Shown one piece after another: positions 25,379 through 34,241 of a stretch of DNA of 64,000 nucleotides. The stretch comes from JALZKA01 sp963734015. Lineage in GTDB: Bacteria > Actinomycetota > Thermoleophilia > Solirubrobacterales > 70-9. The position numbers were made by a program, and so were the translations under genes. The stretch's first letter is position 1. Each line of letters begins with the position of its first letter. The stretch covers positions 1 through 64,000 of the forward strand of contig CAVTFG010000014.1 of the NCBI GenBank assembly GCA_963734015.1, in the 5' to 3' direction. Below the pieces are notes generated by a model. That model saw only the letters and a list, made by a program, of their open reading frames with translations. It searched no databases and was not told the DNA's origin.

Positions 25379-25394
25379 CGGTATACGCTCGGTT
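25379..25394 (-). promoter_or_regulatory. Shared upstream motif of the BTAD regulator
   Basis: CGGTATACG-CT-CGGTT, 14 of 16 identical to 20144-20159 and at the same 85-nt distance from GTG 25293. Likely an operator or a non-standard promoter element; equal spacing supports the chosen start. Confidence 0.55.
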
Positions 25395-25486
25395 TATCGC
25401 TCAGGCGCTCACGCCACGCTCGGCCTCTTCGAACGGGCGATCAGGCGTGCCAGCACGAGTGGTGACGTGGCGGCCGGGGCGAGGAA

Positions 25487-25560
<74 letters not shown>

Positions 25561-25667
25561 GGCGGCCTCGATGATACGCAGCCCCCTCCGCGACGGCGAA
25601 CCGATGCAGGATGCGACCGCCCCTCGGACGCAGACTGCAGCAGTTCGTGGATAGGGTCCGGCGCCGG

Positions 25668-26507
25668 ATGAAACTTGTGACGTACCAGAGCGATCGCGGG
25701 CCGCGTGCGGGCGTCCTGGTTGGCGACGATCGGGTCGTCGACGCGTGGGATGCGCTCGGGGGCGGTTGCGGCACCGTGCGCGGCCTCCTGAAGGCGGACC
25801 GCTTCGCCGAGCTGGCGGATGCGGTCGCGGATGCCGAGGGCGAGCCTCTCCCCGACGAGGGCCTGCTGCCGCCGGTCCCCGATCCCGAGAAGATCATCTG
25901 CATCGGCCTGAACTACGCGGCGCACGCCGCGGAGACCAAGCAGGAACCCCCCGAGGTACCGACGATCTTCGGCAAGTTCCGGAACGCCCTGGCGGCGCCG
26001 GACGCCACCGTGACCCTGCCCGCGGCGAGCGCGCAGGTGGACTACGAGGCGGAGGTCTGCGCGGTGATCGGCCGGCGGCTGCAGGAGGTGGGACCCGACG
26101 AGGCGCTGGACGGGGTCGCCGGCTACACGCTGATGAACGACCTCTCCGCGCGCGACCTTCAGCTCGCGACGACCCAGTGGATGGCGGGCAAGACGTTCGA
26201 CGGGGCGGCCCCGTGCGGCCCTGCGCTGGTCACCGCCGACGAGGTGGACCACGGCGCGATCGAGTTCGCCCTGAGCCTGAACGGCGAGGAGATGCAGGCG
26301 TCAGGGACGTCCGACCTGATCTTCTCGGTCCCGGAGCTCGTCGCCCACCTCTCGACCCTCATGACCCTCGAACCGGGCGACCTGATCTCCACGGGCACGC
26401 CTTCCGGCGTCGGCATCGCGCGGCAGCCGAGCGTCTGGCTTCAGCCGGGAGACGTGGTCGAGATCAGCTCGCCGCAGCTGGGCCTGCTCCGGACTCGCGT
26501 GGGCTGA
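25668..26507 (+). CDS. Fumarylacetoacetate hydrolase family protein
   Basis: 279 aa from ATG 25668 (MKLVTYQSDRGPRAGVLV). FAH C-terminal catalytic domain: ICIGLNYAAHAAET, IFGKFRNALAAPDATVTLP, VDYEAEVCAVIGRR (metal-binding Glu-x-Glu), GYTLMNDLSARDLQ (Asp ligand), WMAGKTFDGAAPCGP, ISTGTPSGVG. These hydrolyse or decarboxylate 2-oxo/acylpyruvate compounds in aromatic-acid catabolism, or isomerise 2-hydroxyhepta-dienedioates. No other aromatic-pathway gene is adjacent. An in-frame ATG at 25611 lacks domain sequence and is rejected. Confidence 0.92.
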   Translation: MKLVTYQSDRGPRAGVLVGDDRVVDAWDALGGGCGTVRGLLKADRFAELADAVADAEGEPLPDEGLLPPVPDPEKIICIGLNYAAHAAETKQEPPEVPTIFGKFRNALAAPDATVTLPAASAQVDYEAEVCAVIGRRLQEVGPDEALDGVAGYTLMNDLSARDLQLATTQWMAGKTFDGAAPCGPALVTADEVDHGAIEFALSLNGEEMQASGTSDLIFSVPELVAHLSTLMTLEPGDLISTGTPSGVGIARQPSVWLQPGDVVEISSPQLGLLRTRVG

Positions 26508-26537
26508 AGCCGCTCCAGACGCGCGCCGTCGCTCCTG

Positions 26538-26558
26538 CATCACCTGCGGCAGGTGATG
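26538..26558. terminator. Convergent terminator hairpin
   Basis: CATCACCTG-CGG-CAGGTGATG, perfect 9-bp stem between the FAH gene (+) and metallophosphoesterase (-), covering the latter's stop codon. Confidence 0.65.
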
Positions 26559-27459
26559 GTCCCCTTGTCCAGCACTCTGCCCGACGCCGTGACGAAGGAG
26601 TAGTCCGCGCGCCGACGGCGTAGCTTCAGGCGCAGCGCCCCGTACCTCGAGTCGTTCGAGAATCGCAATCTCGGGTCCCCTTCAACGACCGGGGAGAGGT
26701 CCGCTCCGCCGGAGCCGGAGATGAACTCGGTGATCCCCGCCCGGCGACGAAAGCGCTGCATGCCGTGTTCGTGGCCGTTGAGGACGATTCTGGCCCGGCC
26801 CTCGAGCGCGTTCCAGAGCGGCGCTACATGCGACACGTCACCGTGGTGGGTGCCGGCGCTGAACCGCGGGCGATGCCAGAAGGCGATGCGGCAGTTGCCG
26901 CGGGGCGCCAGCCTGCGATCGAGCCAGCCCAGCTGCGGGGAGCCCAGGTCATGGTCGATCTTCCAGAGTTGAGGCTCAGTATCTGCCAACCCGAGACGCG
27001 GAACGCGTAATACGGAGGCAGCGCCGCTCCCAGCGCTCGCTCCCAGTACGGGTAGTAGCCCTGATCCGCGATGGGCGCCTCGTGGTTTCCGGGCGTCGGC
27101 GCGGTCCGAGCCGCGAGGCGACCGTAGTTCGGTGCGTAGTTCTCTTCGAAGTCCGCGAGCGTTCCCTCGGGGTAGACGTCGCCCAGATAGAGCAGGCGAT
27201 CCGCGCCGGCACGGGCGATCGAACTCGCGAGCCTGGCCGCCTGAGGCGAATCGATGCCACCGTCGCCGACGGCCCACACCACCGCGCGAGGGCGGTTGAT
27301 CGAGGCGACGGCACGGCGCGGCGCCGCCGGCTCACTCTCGGTCGACGCCGTATCGGACGAGAGGGAGAAGTCGTCGCCCTCGGAGCCGACGCCCTGAGCG
27401 AGCACCCAAGCCGCTGCGACAAGCATTGGAACTAGCACGAGGAGCCATCTGACCTTCAA
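26540..27459 (-). pseudogene. Secreted metallophosphoesterase, one frameshift
   Basis: Calcineurin-like/purple acid phosphatase-like enzyme split in two frames. N-terminal frame (TTG 27459) has a signal peptide (VRWLLVLVPMLVAAAWVLA), then WAVGDGGID, LYLGDVYPEG and TPGNHEAP metal motifs. From about 26965 the reading passes to the other frame, with WKIDHDLGSPQLGWLD, RIAFWHRPRFS, and VLNGHEHGMQRF. Joined, about 305 aa, complete. It is fused by a TTGA overlap to the GGDEF-EAL gene upstream. The single shift near a run of short repeats looks like a base-call error rather than decay. Confidence 0.85.
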
Positions 27460-29786
27460 GTGGGCGACCCCTCCGCGTCCGCCTGCGGTTCCTTCGGCTG
27501 CCCGAGCAATCCCGCGCTGAGGATCAGGTCGTCCGCCTGCGCGGGGGGTACCGGCATCGAGAGGTGATGGCCCTGACCGAGCTCGCAGCCGAGCTCGAGC
27601 AGCTGCTGTGCCTGCTCGGCGCGCTCGATTCCCTCCGCCACGGGGCGCAGGTTGAACACGTCGGCGATGTCGAGCACGGCCCGCAGGATCGGCGGCTTCG
27701 ACTCCGGGCTCGCGATCTCGTCCACGAACGGCTTGGCGATCTTCAGGTTGTCGATTGGCAGTCGCTGCAGGTAGCGCAGCGACGAGTGGCCCGTCCCGAA
27801 ATCGTCAACGGCGATCTCGATCCCGAGGTCCTTCAGCTCGCCCAGCCGGCGGACGGCGGCGTCGAAGTCGTCCATCAGCGCCGTCTCGGTGATCTCGAGG
27901 GTCAACCCCTCCGGGTCGAGCCGGGCGGTCTCGAGCGCCCCGGCAACGGTCCGGACGAGCTCCGGCGCCTGCAGCTGAGCCGCAGAGATGTTCACGCCGA
28001 CCTGGATTCCCGGAAGCGCCGGGTACTTGGCTCGCCACAGCGCGCCCTGGTGGCACGCGGCGGCCAGCACCCAGCGTCCGACGTCATCGATCCGGCCGCT
28101 GCGTTCCGCGAGCGGGATGAACCGGTCCGGGGGAACGAGCCCCCGCGTGGGATGGCGCCAGCGGACCAGCGCCTCCAGGCCCGCGATGACGCCGGACCGG
28201 AGGCTGAAGATCGGCTGGTAGACCAGCGCCAGCTCCCCGCGCTCGATCGCGCCCTTCAGCTCCACCTCCAGCTCCAGCCGCTCCATGATCTCGGTGTGCA
28301 TGCCGGGCTCGAACGCCTCGTAGCGCCCCTTGCCGTCGGCCTTCGCCCTGTACATCGCGAGGTCGGCATCGCGGAGCAGGGTCTCGGCCTCCCCGGCGCC
28401 GAGCGCGATGCCGATGCTGCCGTTCACGGATACCTCGCGATCGGCGACCGAGAACGGGCTGCCGAGCGTCTCGAGGATGCGGTCGGCCCAGAGCGCGGCG
28501 CCGTCGGCGTCGGAGACGTCTTCGAGCAGGACGGCGAACTCGTCGCCGCCCAGCCGCGCGATGGTGTCCGACCGGCGCAGGCAGCCCGCGAGCCGCTCCG
28601 CGACCTGGAGGAGCAGGGTGTCGCCGACCCCGTGCCCCAGGCTGTCGTTGATCGTCTTGAAGTCGTCGAGGTCGACGACCAGCACGCCGACGGGAGTGGC
28701 GCTTCCGGCGCGCGCCAGGGCATGTGCGATGCGGTCCATGAAGAGCGCGCGATTCGGCATCCCGGTCAGCGAGTCGTGGAACGCCTGGTGAACGACGTCC
28801 TCGAGCGCGCGCGCGTGGTTCAGCGCCAGGCTCGTGTGCTCGGCGAGCGCGAGCATGACCTGCTGATCGCGCATCGAATAGGCGCGGTTCGGATCGCGCG
28901 ACGCGGTTCCCAGAGCGCCGACCACCTCACCGCGCTCGAACACGGGCGCCGCCATTCCCGCCCGCAGGCCCTCGGTCGCCCATTCGCCCGGCACGTGGCG
29001 CACGAAGGTGTCGCTGTGCTTGTCGAAGACCACCAGCGCACGCTCGGCGATCGCCCTGGTCCCGAGTCCGGGGGTGTTGGTGCGATTCCGTGCGGCCAGG
29101 AACTCCTTGCCGACGCCGAGCGACGCTGCGACCGCCGTCCCCTCGCCCGTGAGATCCCGCATCCGGACGACGCCGGCGTCGTCGCCGAGCAGATCGCGGG
29201 CGGCCTGGATCACCTGCTCGAAGATCTCGTGAAGCTCGTGCTGCGCCACGATCGAGCGCTGGATCGCCGCCAGCCGCTCGAGCAAAGCCTGGCGGTCGCG
29301 TAGCGCGATCAGGAGGTGATCGTTCTCCGTCGCCTGGTCCTCGGAATCGGCCCGCAGCGTCCGCTCGGCGTTGACCAGGCTCAGGGTCCGAAGGGCGACC
29401 GCCACGACCCTGGCCAGGCCGCGGACGAGGTCCACCTCCTCGTCCGTGAACGCCTCGGCGCGGGCGACGATCAGCGAGCGCGGGTCGTCGTCCTCCAGGG
29501 GAGCCGCGACCGCGTGTGCCTCGTCGTCCCCGAGCACATCGAGCGAGGTGCGTGCCCCGTCGGCAACCTCCCGGAGCTGGTCGGTTCCCGCGACCTCGGC
29601 GAGCGGCCCCGTGGCAGCCAGCATGTGCTCCGAGTCGATCAGCGCCACGCCGTCGGCGCCCAGCATCTCGCTCGCTCGCTCAACCATCCTCGGCACCGCG
29701 GAGCGCTCGTCGTCGAACTGGCTGAGCAGCGCCAGGAACTCGGCAAGCTGGCTCGAGGCCGACTCTGATTGTCCACGTGAAGCCAT
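27456..29786 (-). CDS. Cyclic-di-GMP enzyme: two GAF domains, GGDEF, EAL
   Basis: 776 aa soluble. Two GAF-like sensor domains (about 20-135 and 175-325, with a helical linker), GGDEF with RLGGDEF near 412 and an LTGMPNRALFMDRI lead, EAL with GLEALVRW near 539, EITETALMDD, DDFGTGHSSLRYL, LKIAKPFVDEI and VAEGIE. Both catalytic motifs look intact, although LKIxxPF and GHHLSMP differ from the common LKIDRSF and GYLFSRP. It makes and breaks c-di-GMP; which activity dominates cannot be told. Upstream of and overlapping the phosphoesterase. Confidence 0.94.
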   Translation of the reverse strand: MASRGQSESASSQLAEFLALLSQFDDERSAVPRMVERASEMLGADGVALIDSEHMLAATGPLAEVAGTDQLREVADGARTSLDVLGDDEAHAVAAPLEDDDPRSLIVARAEAFTDEEVDLVRGLARVVAVALRTLSLVNAERTLRADSEDQATENDHLLIALRDRQALLERLAAIQRSIVAQHELHEIFEQVIQAARDLLGDDAGVVRMRDLTGEGTAVAASLGVGKEFLAARNRTNTPGLGTRAIAERALVVFDKHSDTFVRHVPGEWATEGLRAGMAAPVFERGEVVGALGTASRDPNRAYSMRDQQVMLALAEHTSLALNHARALEDVVHQAFHDSLTGMPNRALFMDRIAHALARAGSATPVGVLVVDLDDFKTINDSLGHGVGDTLLLQVAERLAGCLRRSDTIARLGGDEFAVLLEDVSDADGAALWADRILETLGSPFSVADREVSVNGSIGIALGAGEAETLLRDADLAMYRAKADGKGRYEAFEPGMHTEIMERLELEVELKGAIERGELALVYQPIFSLRSGVIAGLEALVRWRHPTRGLVPPDRFIPLAERSGRIDDVGRWVLAAACHQGALWRAKYPALPGIQVGVNISAAQLQAPELVRTVAGALETARLDPEGLTLEITETALMDDFDAAVRRLGELKDLGIEIAVDDFGTGHSSLRYLQRLPIDNLKIAKPFVDEIASPESKPPILRAVLDIADVFNLRPVAEGIERAEQAQQLLELGCELGQGHHLSMPVPPAQADDLILSAGLLGQPKEPQADAEGSPT

Positions 29787-29926
29787 CAGCTCAACGCGGC
29801 GACGCGCTCACCCCACACCCTTGAGTCCACCTGGTGAGGGTAATCCGGCTGCAGGTTGGCTGCAACTGACACCAACAGAACCCTTTCGTTGAGCCAGATC
29901 GGGCTCCTCTTCGTAAGGACGGGGGT

Positions 29927-31204
29927 ATGAAGCTCGCCGTTGTCGGAACCGGGATCGCCGGCCTCACCGCCGCTCACCTGCTCGCCCCCCGCCACGACCT
30001 GACGGTCTACGAGGCGGACCTGAGGCCCGGCGGGCATGCGAATACCTCCGTGGTGGACGACCCCCGCGGGAAACTGGCCATCGACACCGGCTTCATCGTC
30101 TACAACGACCGCAATTATCCGGCCTTCAGTGGCCTGCTCGCCGAGCTGGGAGTCGCGACACAGCCGGCCGAGATGGGGCTTTCGATCGCCGACTCCTCCG
30201 GGGAGTTCGAGTTCGCCGGAACCGCGCGGGGGCTGTTCGCGCAGCGCTCGAACCTGGTGCGGCCCCGGTTCCTGCGGATGCTGCACGACCAGCTTCGGTT
30301 CAACCGCGAGGTCCGGCCGATGATCGGGCGGCGGGACACGCCGTCCGTGGGCGAGTTCGTCCGCGACTCCGGCTACTCGAGGTGGTTCTTCGAGCGGATC
30401 ATCGTCCCCGAGATCTCCGCCGTCTGGTCGTGTGACCCGACCGCGGTGTGGGAGTTCCCACTTGGATTCCTGGCCGAGTTCCTCCACAACCACGGCCAGC
30501 TCCAGCTCACCGGACGGCCGCGCTGGCGGACGGTGGTGGGTGGCTCGCGCCGGTACGTGGAAGCGATCGCGGAGCCGCTGGGCCGGCGTCTGCGGCTGAA
30601 CGCGCCGGTGCGCTCGATCGAGCGGCTTCCCGGCTCCGGCGTGGCGATCGCCGCCGACGGCTGCGAGACGGAGCGGTTCGACGAGGTCGTGATCGCGACG
30701 CACTCCGACCAGGCGCTGGCGATGCTGGGCAGCCCGAGCGAGGAGGAGCGCTCGGTGCTGGGCGCGATCGCCTATCAGCCCAACGAGGCCGCCCTCCACA
30801 CCGACCGGAGTCTGATGCCGAGGCGCCGCAACGCCTGGGCGAGCTGGAACTTCCACCTGACCGACGCCGCGGTGCCGACCATGAGCTACTGGATGAACCG
30901 GCTGCACCGGCTCGATGCCGGACGCCAGTACTTCGTGACGCTGAACCGGACGGGCGCGGTCGATCCCGCGAAGGTGATCGAAGTCGCCCGCTACGCGCAC
31001 CCGGTGATGACGCGCGCCGCGGTCGCGGCTCAGCGGCGGTGGAGCCGGATCAGCGGCGCGGACCGCATCCACTATTGCGGCGCCTACTGGCGCTGGGGCT
31101 TTCACGAGGACGGCTGCTGGAGCGCCACCCGCGCCTGCCGCTCGCTCCATGGCGCCGTCGCCGAGCCCGTTGCGGAGCGCGAGCTCGTGGAGCTGGCAGC
31201 ATGA
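29927..31204 (+). CDS. FAD-dependent oxidoreductase (COG2907 amine-oxidase fold)
   Basis: 425 aa. N-terminal FAD-binding GTGIAGLTAAHLLAPRHDLTVYEAD, then GGHANTS, SVVDD... IDTGFIVYNDRNYP, PEISAVWSCDP, VVGGSRRYVEAIA and VIATHSDQALAMLG, FVTLNRTG, and CGAYWRWGFHEDG. All are signatures of the COG2907 group. It starts the operon with DUF1365, cyclopropane synthase and hydrolase genes; in Proteobacteria this trio is involved in modifying membrane fatty acids, often under stress regulation. Probably a lipid desaturase-like or cyclopropane-linked oxidoreductase at the membrane face. Confidence 0.92.
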   Translation: MKLAVVGTGIAGLTAAHLLAPRHDLTVYEADLRPGGHANTSVVDDPRGKLAIDTGFIVYNDRNYPAFSGLLAELGVATQPAEMGLSIADSSGEFEFAGTARGLFAQRSNLVRPRFLRMLHDQLRFNREVRPMIGRRDTPSVGEFVRDSGYSRWFFERIIVPEISAVWSCDPTAVWEFPLGFLAEFLHNHGQLQLTGRPRWRTVVGGSRRYVEAIAEPLGRRLRLNAPVRSIERLPGSGVAIAADGCETERFDEVVIATHSDQALAMLGSPSEEERSVLGAIAYQPNEAALHTDRSLMPRRRNAWASWNFHLTDAAVPTMSYWMNRLHRLDAGRQYFVTLNRTGAVDPAKVIEVARYAHPVMTRAAVAAQRRWSRISGADRIHYCGAYWRWGFHEDGCWSATRACRSLHGAVAEPVAERELVELAA

Positions 31205-31950
31205 TCCACTCGGGCGTCTACGAGGGCTGGGTCCGTCATCGCCGCCACGTCCCGGTGGCGCACGAGTTCCGCTATCCGCTCTTCATGACGTATCTGGACC
31301 TGGCCGAGCTGCCCTGGGTGCTCGACCCGTTCCGGGGCTGGTCGGCGCGGCGGCCGGCGCCGGCTTGGTTTCGCCGCGCGGACTTCATCGGCCCGGCCGA
31401 CCGGCCGCTGGACGAGTGTGTGCGGGATGCTGTGGCCGAGCGCTCCGGTGAGCGGCCCGAGGGCCCGATCCGGCTGCTGGCGAACCTGCGCCACCTGGGC
31501 CATTCGTTCAATCCGGTCACCTTCTACTACTGCTTCGACGACGCGGACCAGCGCGTGCGCTTCGTGCTCGCCCAGGTCACCAACACGCCATGGGGCGAGC
31601 GGCACGCCTACCTGCTGGGCGGCAACGGCGGCGAGGGCCGCGTGATCCGCGGGAAGCTCGACAAGGCGTTCCACGTCTCGCCGCTCATGGGGATGGACCA
31701 TGGGTACGACTGGCGGACGACCGAGCCCGCCTCCCAGCTCATCGTGCACATCGACGCCAGGGGCGCCGAGGGCAAGGCCTTCGACGCCACCCTTTCCATG
31801 CGCCGGCGCGAGCTCACGGCGGCCACGATGCGGCGAGTCCTCTGGCGCTATCCGGCGTCCGGCGCACAGGTTGTCGCGAAGATCTACTGGCAGGCCGCAC
31901 TGCTGAAATTGAAGGGCGCCCCTTACCATCCACACCCAGAGCGCGGATGA
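31201..31950 (+). CDS. DUF1365 protein
   Basis: 249 aa, ATG 31201 overlapping the FAD gene stop by 4 nt. Family signature: HRRHVPVAHEFRYPLFMTYLD at the start, NLRHLGHSFNPVTFYYC, HAYLLGG, KAFHVSPLMGMDHGYDW, and WQAALLKLKGAPYHPHP at the end. Known members are co-encoded with COG2907 oxidoreductases and cyclopropane-fatty-acid synthases; biochemical role unknown, perhaps lipid or fatty-acyl binding. Confidence 0.95.
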   Translation: MIHSGVYEGWVRHRRHVPVAHEFRYPLFMTYLDLAELPWVLDPFRGWSARRPAPAWFRRADFIGPADRPLDECVRDAVAERSGERPEGPIRLLANLRHLGHSFNPVTFYYCFDDADQRVRFVLAQVTNTPWGERHAYLLGGNGGEGRVIRGKLDKAFHVSPLMGMDHGYDWRTTEPASQLIVHIDARGAEGKAFDATLSMRRRELTAATMRRVLWRYPASGAQVVAKIYWQAALLKLKGAPYHPHPERG

Positions 31951-33189
31951 GCAAGCGACTGCGCGATCGGGTCGCCCGCCGGGCGGCAATGACCCTGCTC
32001 CGGGGGATCGAACACGGGCGGCTGACCGTGGTCGAGGACGAGCGCACGTACGAGTTCGGGCCCGCCGGATCAGACCTAGTCGCACGGTTCGAAGTGAAGG
32101 ACGCTCGCGCCTGGACCGGGCTCCTGCGCGGGAGCAACGGGTTCGCCGACGCATACGTCTCAGGCAGCTGGGACACGGACGATCTCGTCGCGCTGTCCAG
32201 GCTGGCGGCGCGCAACATCGCCGGCCTGGACGGGCTGCGCCGGCGCCTGCGTCCGGTGCTGGGGCGGCTGGAACGCGTCGCGGAGCTGGTGCCCCGGAAC
32301 ACCCGGGATGGGGCCCGCGCCCACATCGCGGCGCACTACGACCTGGGCAACGAGCTGTTTCGCGGCATTCCTCGACGAGCGGCTCATGTACTCGTGCGCC
32401 TGGTTTCCCCGTGAGGGGATGAACCTCGATGAGGCCCAGCTGGCGAAGCTCAACCGGATCTGCGAGCGGCTGCGCCTCGACCGCACCGACCACCTGCTCG
32501 AAATCGGGACCGGCTGGGGCGGGCTCGCGATCCACGCGGCGAGCGAATACGGGTGCCGGGTGACGACCACCACGATCTCGCGTGAGCAGCGGGCTTACGC
32601 GCTCGAGCGCATCGCGGAGCTGGGCCTGGCCGATCGGATCACGGTCCTCGACAGGGATTACCGCGACCTCGAGGGGACGTTCGACAAGCTCGTCTCGGTC
32701 GAGATGATCGAGGCGGTGGGCTGGCAGTACTTCGAGACGTTCTTCCGCGTCTGCTCCGATCGCCTGAGCCCCGAGGGGCTGATGCTGCTCCAGGCGATCG
32801 TGGTGGACGACGAGCTCTACGAGGCCGAGAAGACCGCGAAGACGTTCGCCAACACGCAGATCTTCCCCGGCGGATGCCTGCCGTCCGAGCGCCTGATCAC
32901 CAAGCTGATCGCGAGTCAGACGGACATGCGCCCGGCCTGGTCGGACGACATCACCGCCGATTACGCGCGCACCCTGGCGCTCTGGCGCGAGCGGTTCAAC
33001 GCCGCCGTCCCCAAGCTGGAGCCCAAGGGGTACGACCGGCGCTTCCAGCGGCTGTGGAACTTCTATCTCGCCTTCTCCGAGGCCGGCTTCCGCGAGCGGC
33101 GGATACGCGACCTGCAGCTGCTCTACGCGAAGCCGGACGCGACGCTCGAGCCGAGCGCCGGCGCCGAAGCCGAGCCGGCCCTCGCCTGA
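31947..33189 (+). pseudogene. Cyclopropane-fatty-acyl-phospholipid synthase, one frameshift
   Basis: Starts at ATG 31947, overlapping DUF1365 by 4 nt. The first frame has the N-terminal lid (FEVKDARAWTGLLRGSNGF) and AHYDLGNELFRG; near 32362 the frame shifts and continues FLDERLMYSCAWFP, DHLLEIGTGWGGLAIHAA, SREQRAYALERI, DYRDLEGTFDKLVSVEMIEAV, and GGCLPSERLITKLI to 33189. Combined about 410 aa, standard length. It transfers a methylene from SAM to unsaturated phospholipid acyl chains. The shift falls in TTTCGCGGCATTCC and looks like one missing base. Intact motifs on both sides argue for a functional gene in the living organism. Confidence 0.88.
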
Positions 33190-33191
33190 CG

Positions 33192-33988
33192 ATGCGCCTA
33201 CACCACGTAAGGCTGGGGGACGGGCCGACGCTCGTCCTCGTCCACGGCCTCGGTGGCAGCCTGGTCAACTGGGAGCCGGTGTTGGAGCTGGTCGCGGAGG
33301 AGCGCGACGTGATCGCGGTCGACATGCCGGGCTTCGGCGGGTCGGATCCCGCTTCCGGCCGGTTCTCGGCACACGCCCGTGGCGATGGGCGCAGCGATCA
33401 CGGCGCATCTCGCCTCGCTCGGGATCGAGCGTCCGCACCTCGGCGGCAACTCACTCGGCGCGTGGGTGGCTCTCGAGATGGCCGCGGACGGGAACGCGGC
33501 CTCGGTCTGCGCGATCTCGCCCGCCGGCCTGTGGCGCAGGCCGCTGGGACCGCGTTCGTTCGACGCGCGCGCCCGCGGCAAGCGCCTGCGCCCGTTCGTC
33601 CTCGCGGCGCTTCGCACGCGCCGCGGACGGCGAGCGTTCATGCGCACGACCGTCGCCCAGCCCGAGGCGCTCAGCGGGGACGAGGCCGTGCGGTGGGTGT
33701 CCGCATGGCTCGACGCGCCCTCCTACGAGGAGGCGAACCTGATGATGCGCACGCTCACGTTCGACCGCGCTCGCGGAGGTGGACGTGCCGGTGACGATCG
33801 CGTGGGGCAGCGCCGACCGCCTGGTCGCCCCGCCACGGCTGGAGCGGATGCCGGCCGGCGCGCGCTACCTAGTCGCCGAGGGCTGGGGCCATACGCCGAC
33901 ACGGGACGACCCCGAGGGCGTGGCCCGGCTCCTGATCGAGGCGAGCGCCGACGAGCGAGCGGAGCCGGTGGCGATTAGGGCCACCTAA
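33192..33988 (+). pseudogene. Alpha/beta hydrolase, two frameshifts
   Basis: ATG 33192, 2 bp after the synthase. Frame 1: TLVLVHGLGGSLVNWEPV oxyanion region and DMPGFGGSDPASG. Near 33375 the frame changes to HLASLGIERPHLGGNSLGAWVALEMA, the nucleophile elbow (GNSLGA), and SPAGLWRRPLGPRSFDAR. Near 33770 it changes again to VDVPVTIAWGSADRLVAPPRL (catalytic Asp) and AEGWGHTPTRDDPEGVARLL (catalytic His). All three parts are in correct order, so the protein would be about 265 aa. Probably an esterase or lipase acting on the lipid products of the operon. Confidence 0.85.
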
Positions 33989-34013
33989 CAGACTCTGCTA
34001 CCTTGCCGCGTCC

Positions 34014-34193
34014 ATGGTTCGCGTGGTCAAGGTCAAGAAGAAGTGCTGCAAGTCCGGGCCGCGCTGCAAGAAGTGCCCGGCCGCGCTCAAGAAGCTGGAG
34101 CGTCGCGGCGTCGCGACACGCACGTCGAAGCGCCACTACCTGGTTTCGGTCGACGCCACGAAGAAGGACTGGAAAGCCGCCCGCAAGCGGTAG
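34014..34193 (+). CDS. Small basic Cys-rich protein, 59 aa
   Basis: Short gene: MVRVVKVKKKCCKSGPRCKK at the start, then CPAALKKLERRGVATRTSKR and a tail HYLVSVDATKKDWKAARKR. Four cysteines (CC-x5-C-x2-C) suggest a tiny zinc knuckle; half the residues are Lys/Arg, so nucleic-acid binding is probable. The ATG is preceded by only a weak ribosome site. Close to 50 bp upstream of the alcohol dehydrogenase. I recall similar unnamed proteins in actinobacteria but cannot assign a role. Confidence 0.75.
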   Translation: MVRVVKVKKKCCKSGPRCKKCPAALKKLERRGVATRTSKRHYLVSVDATKKDWKAARKR

Positions 34194-34241
34194 CGGCGGG
34201 CCATAGGATCGGGGTCCGCGACGACGAGGAGGACGGATCCG

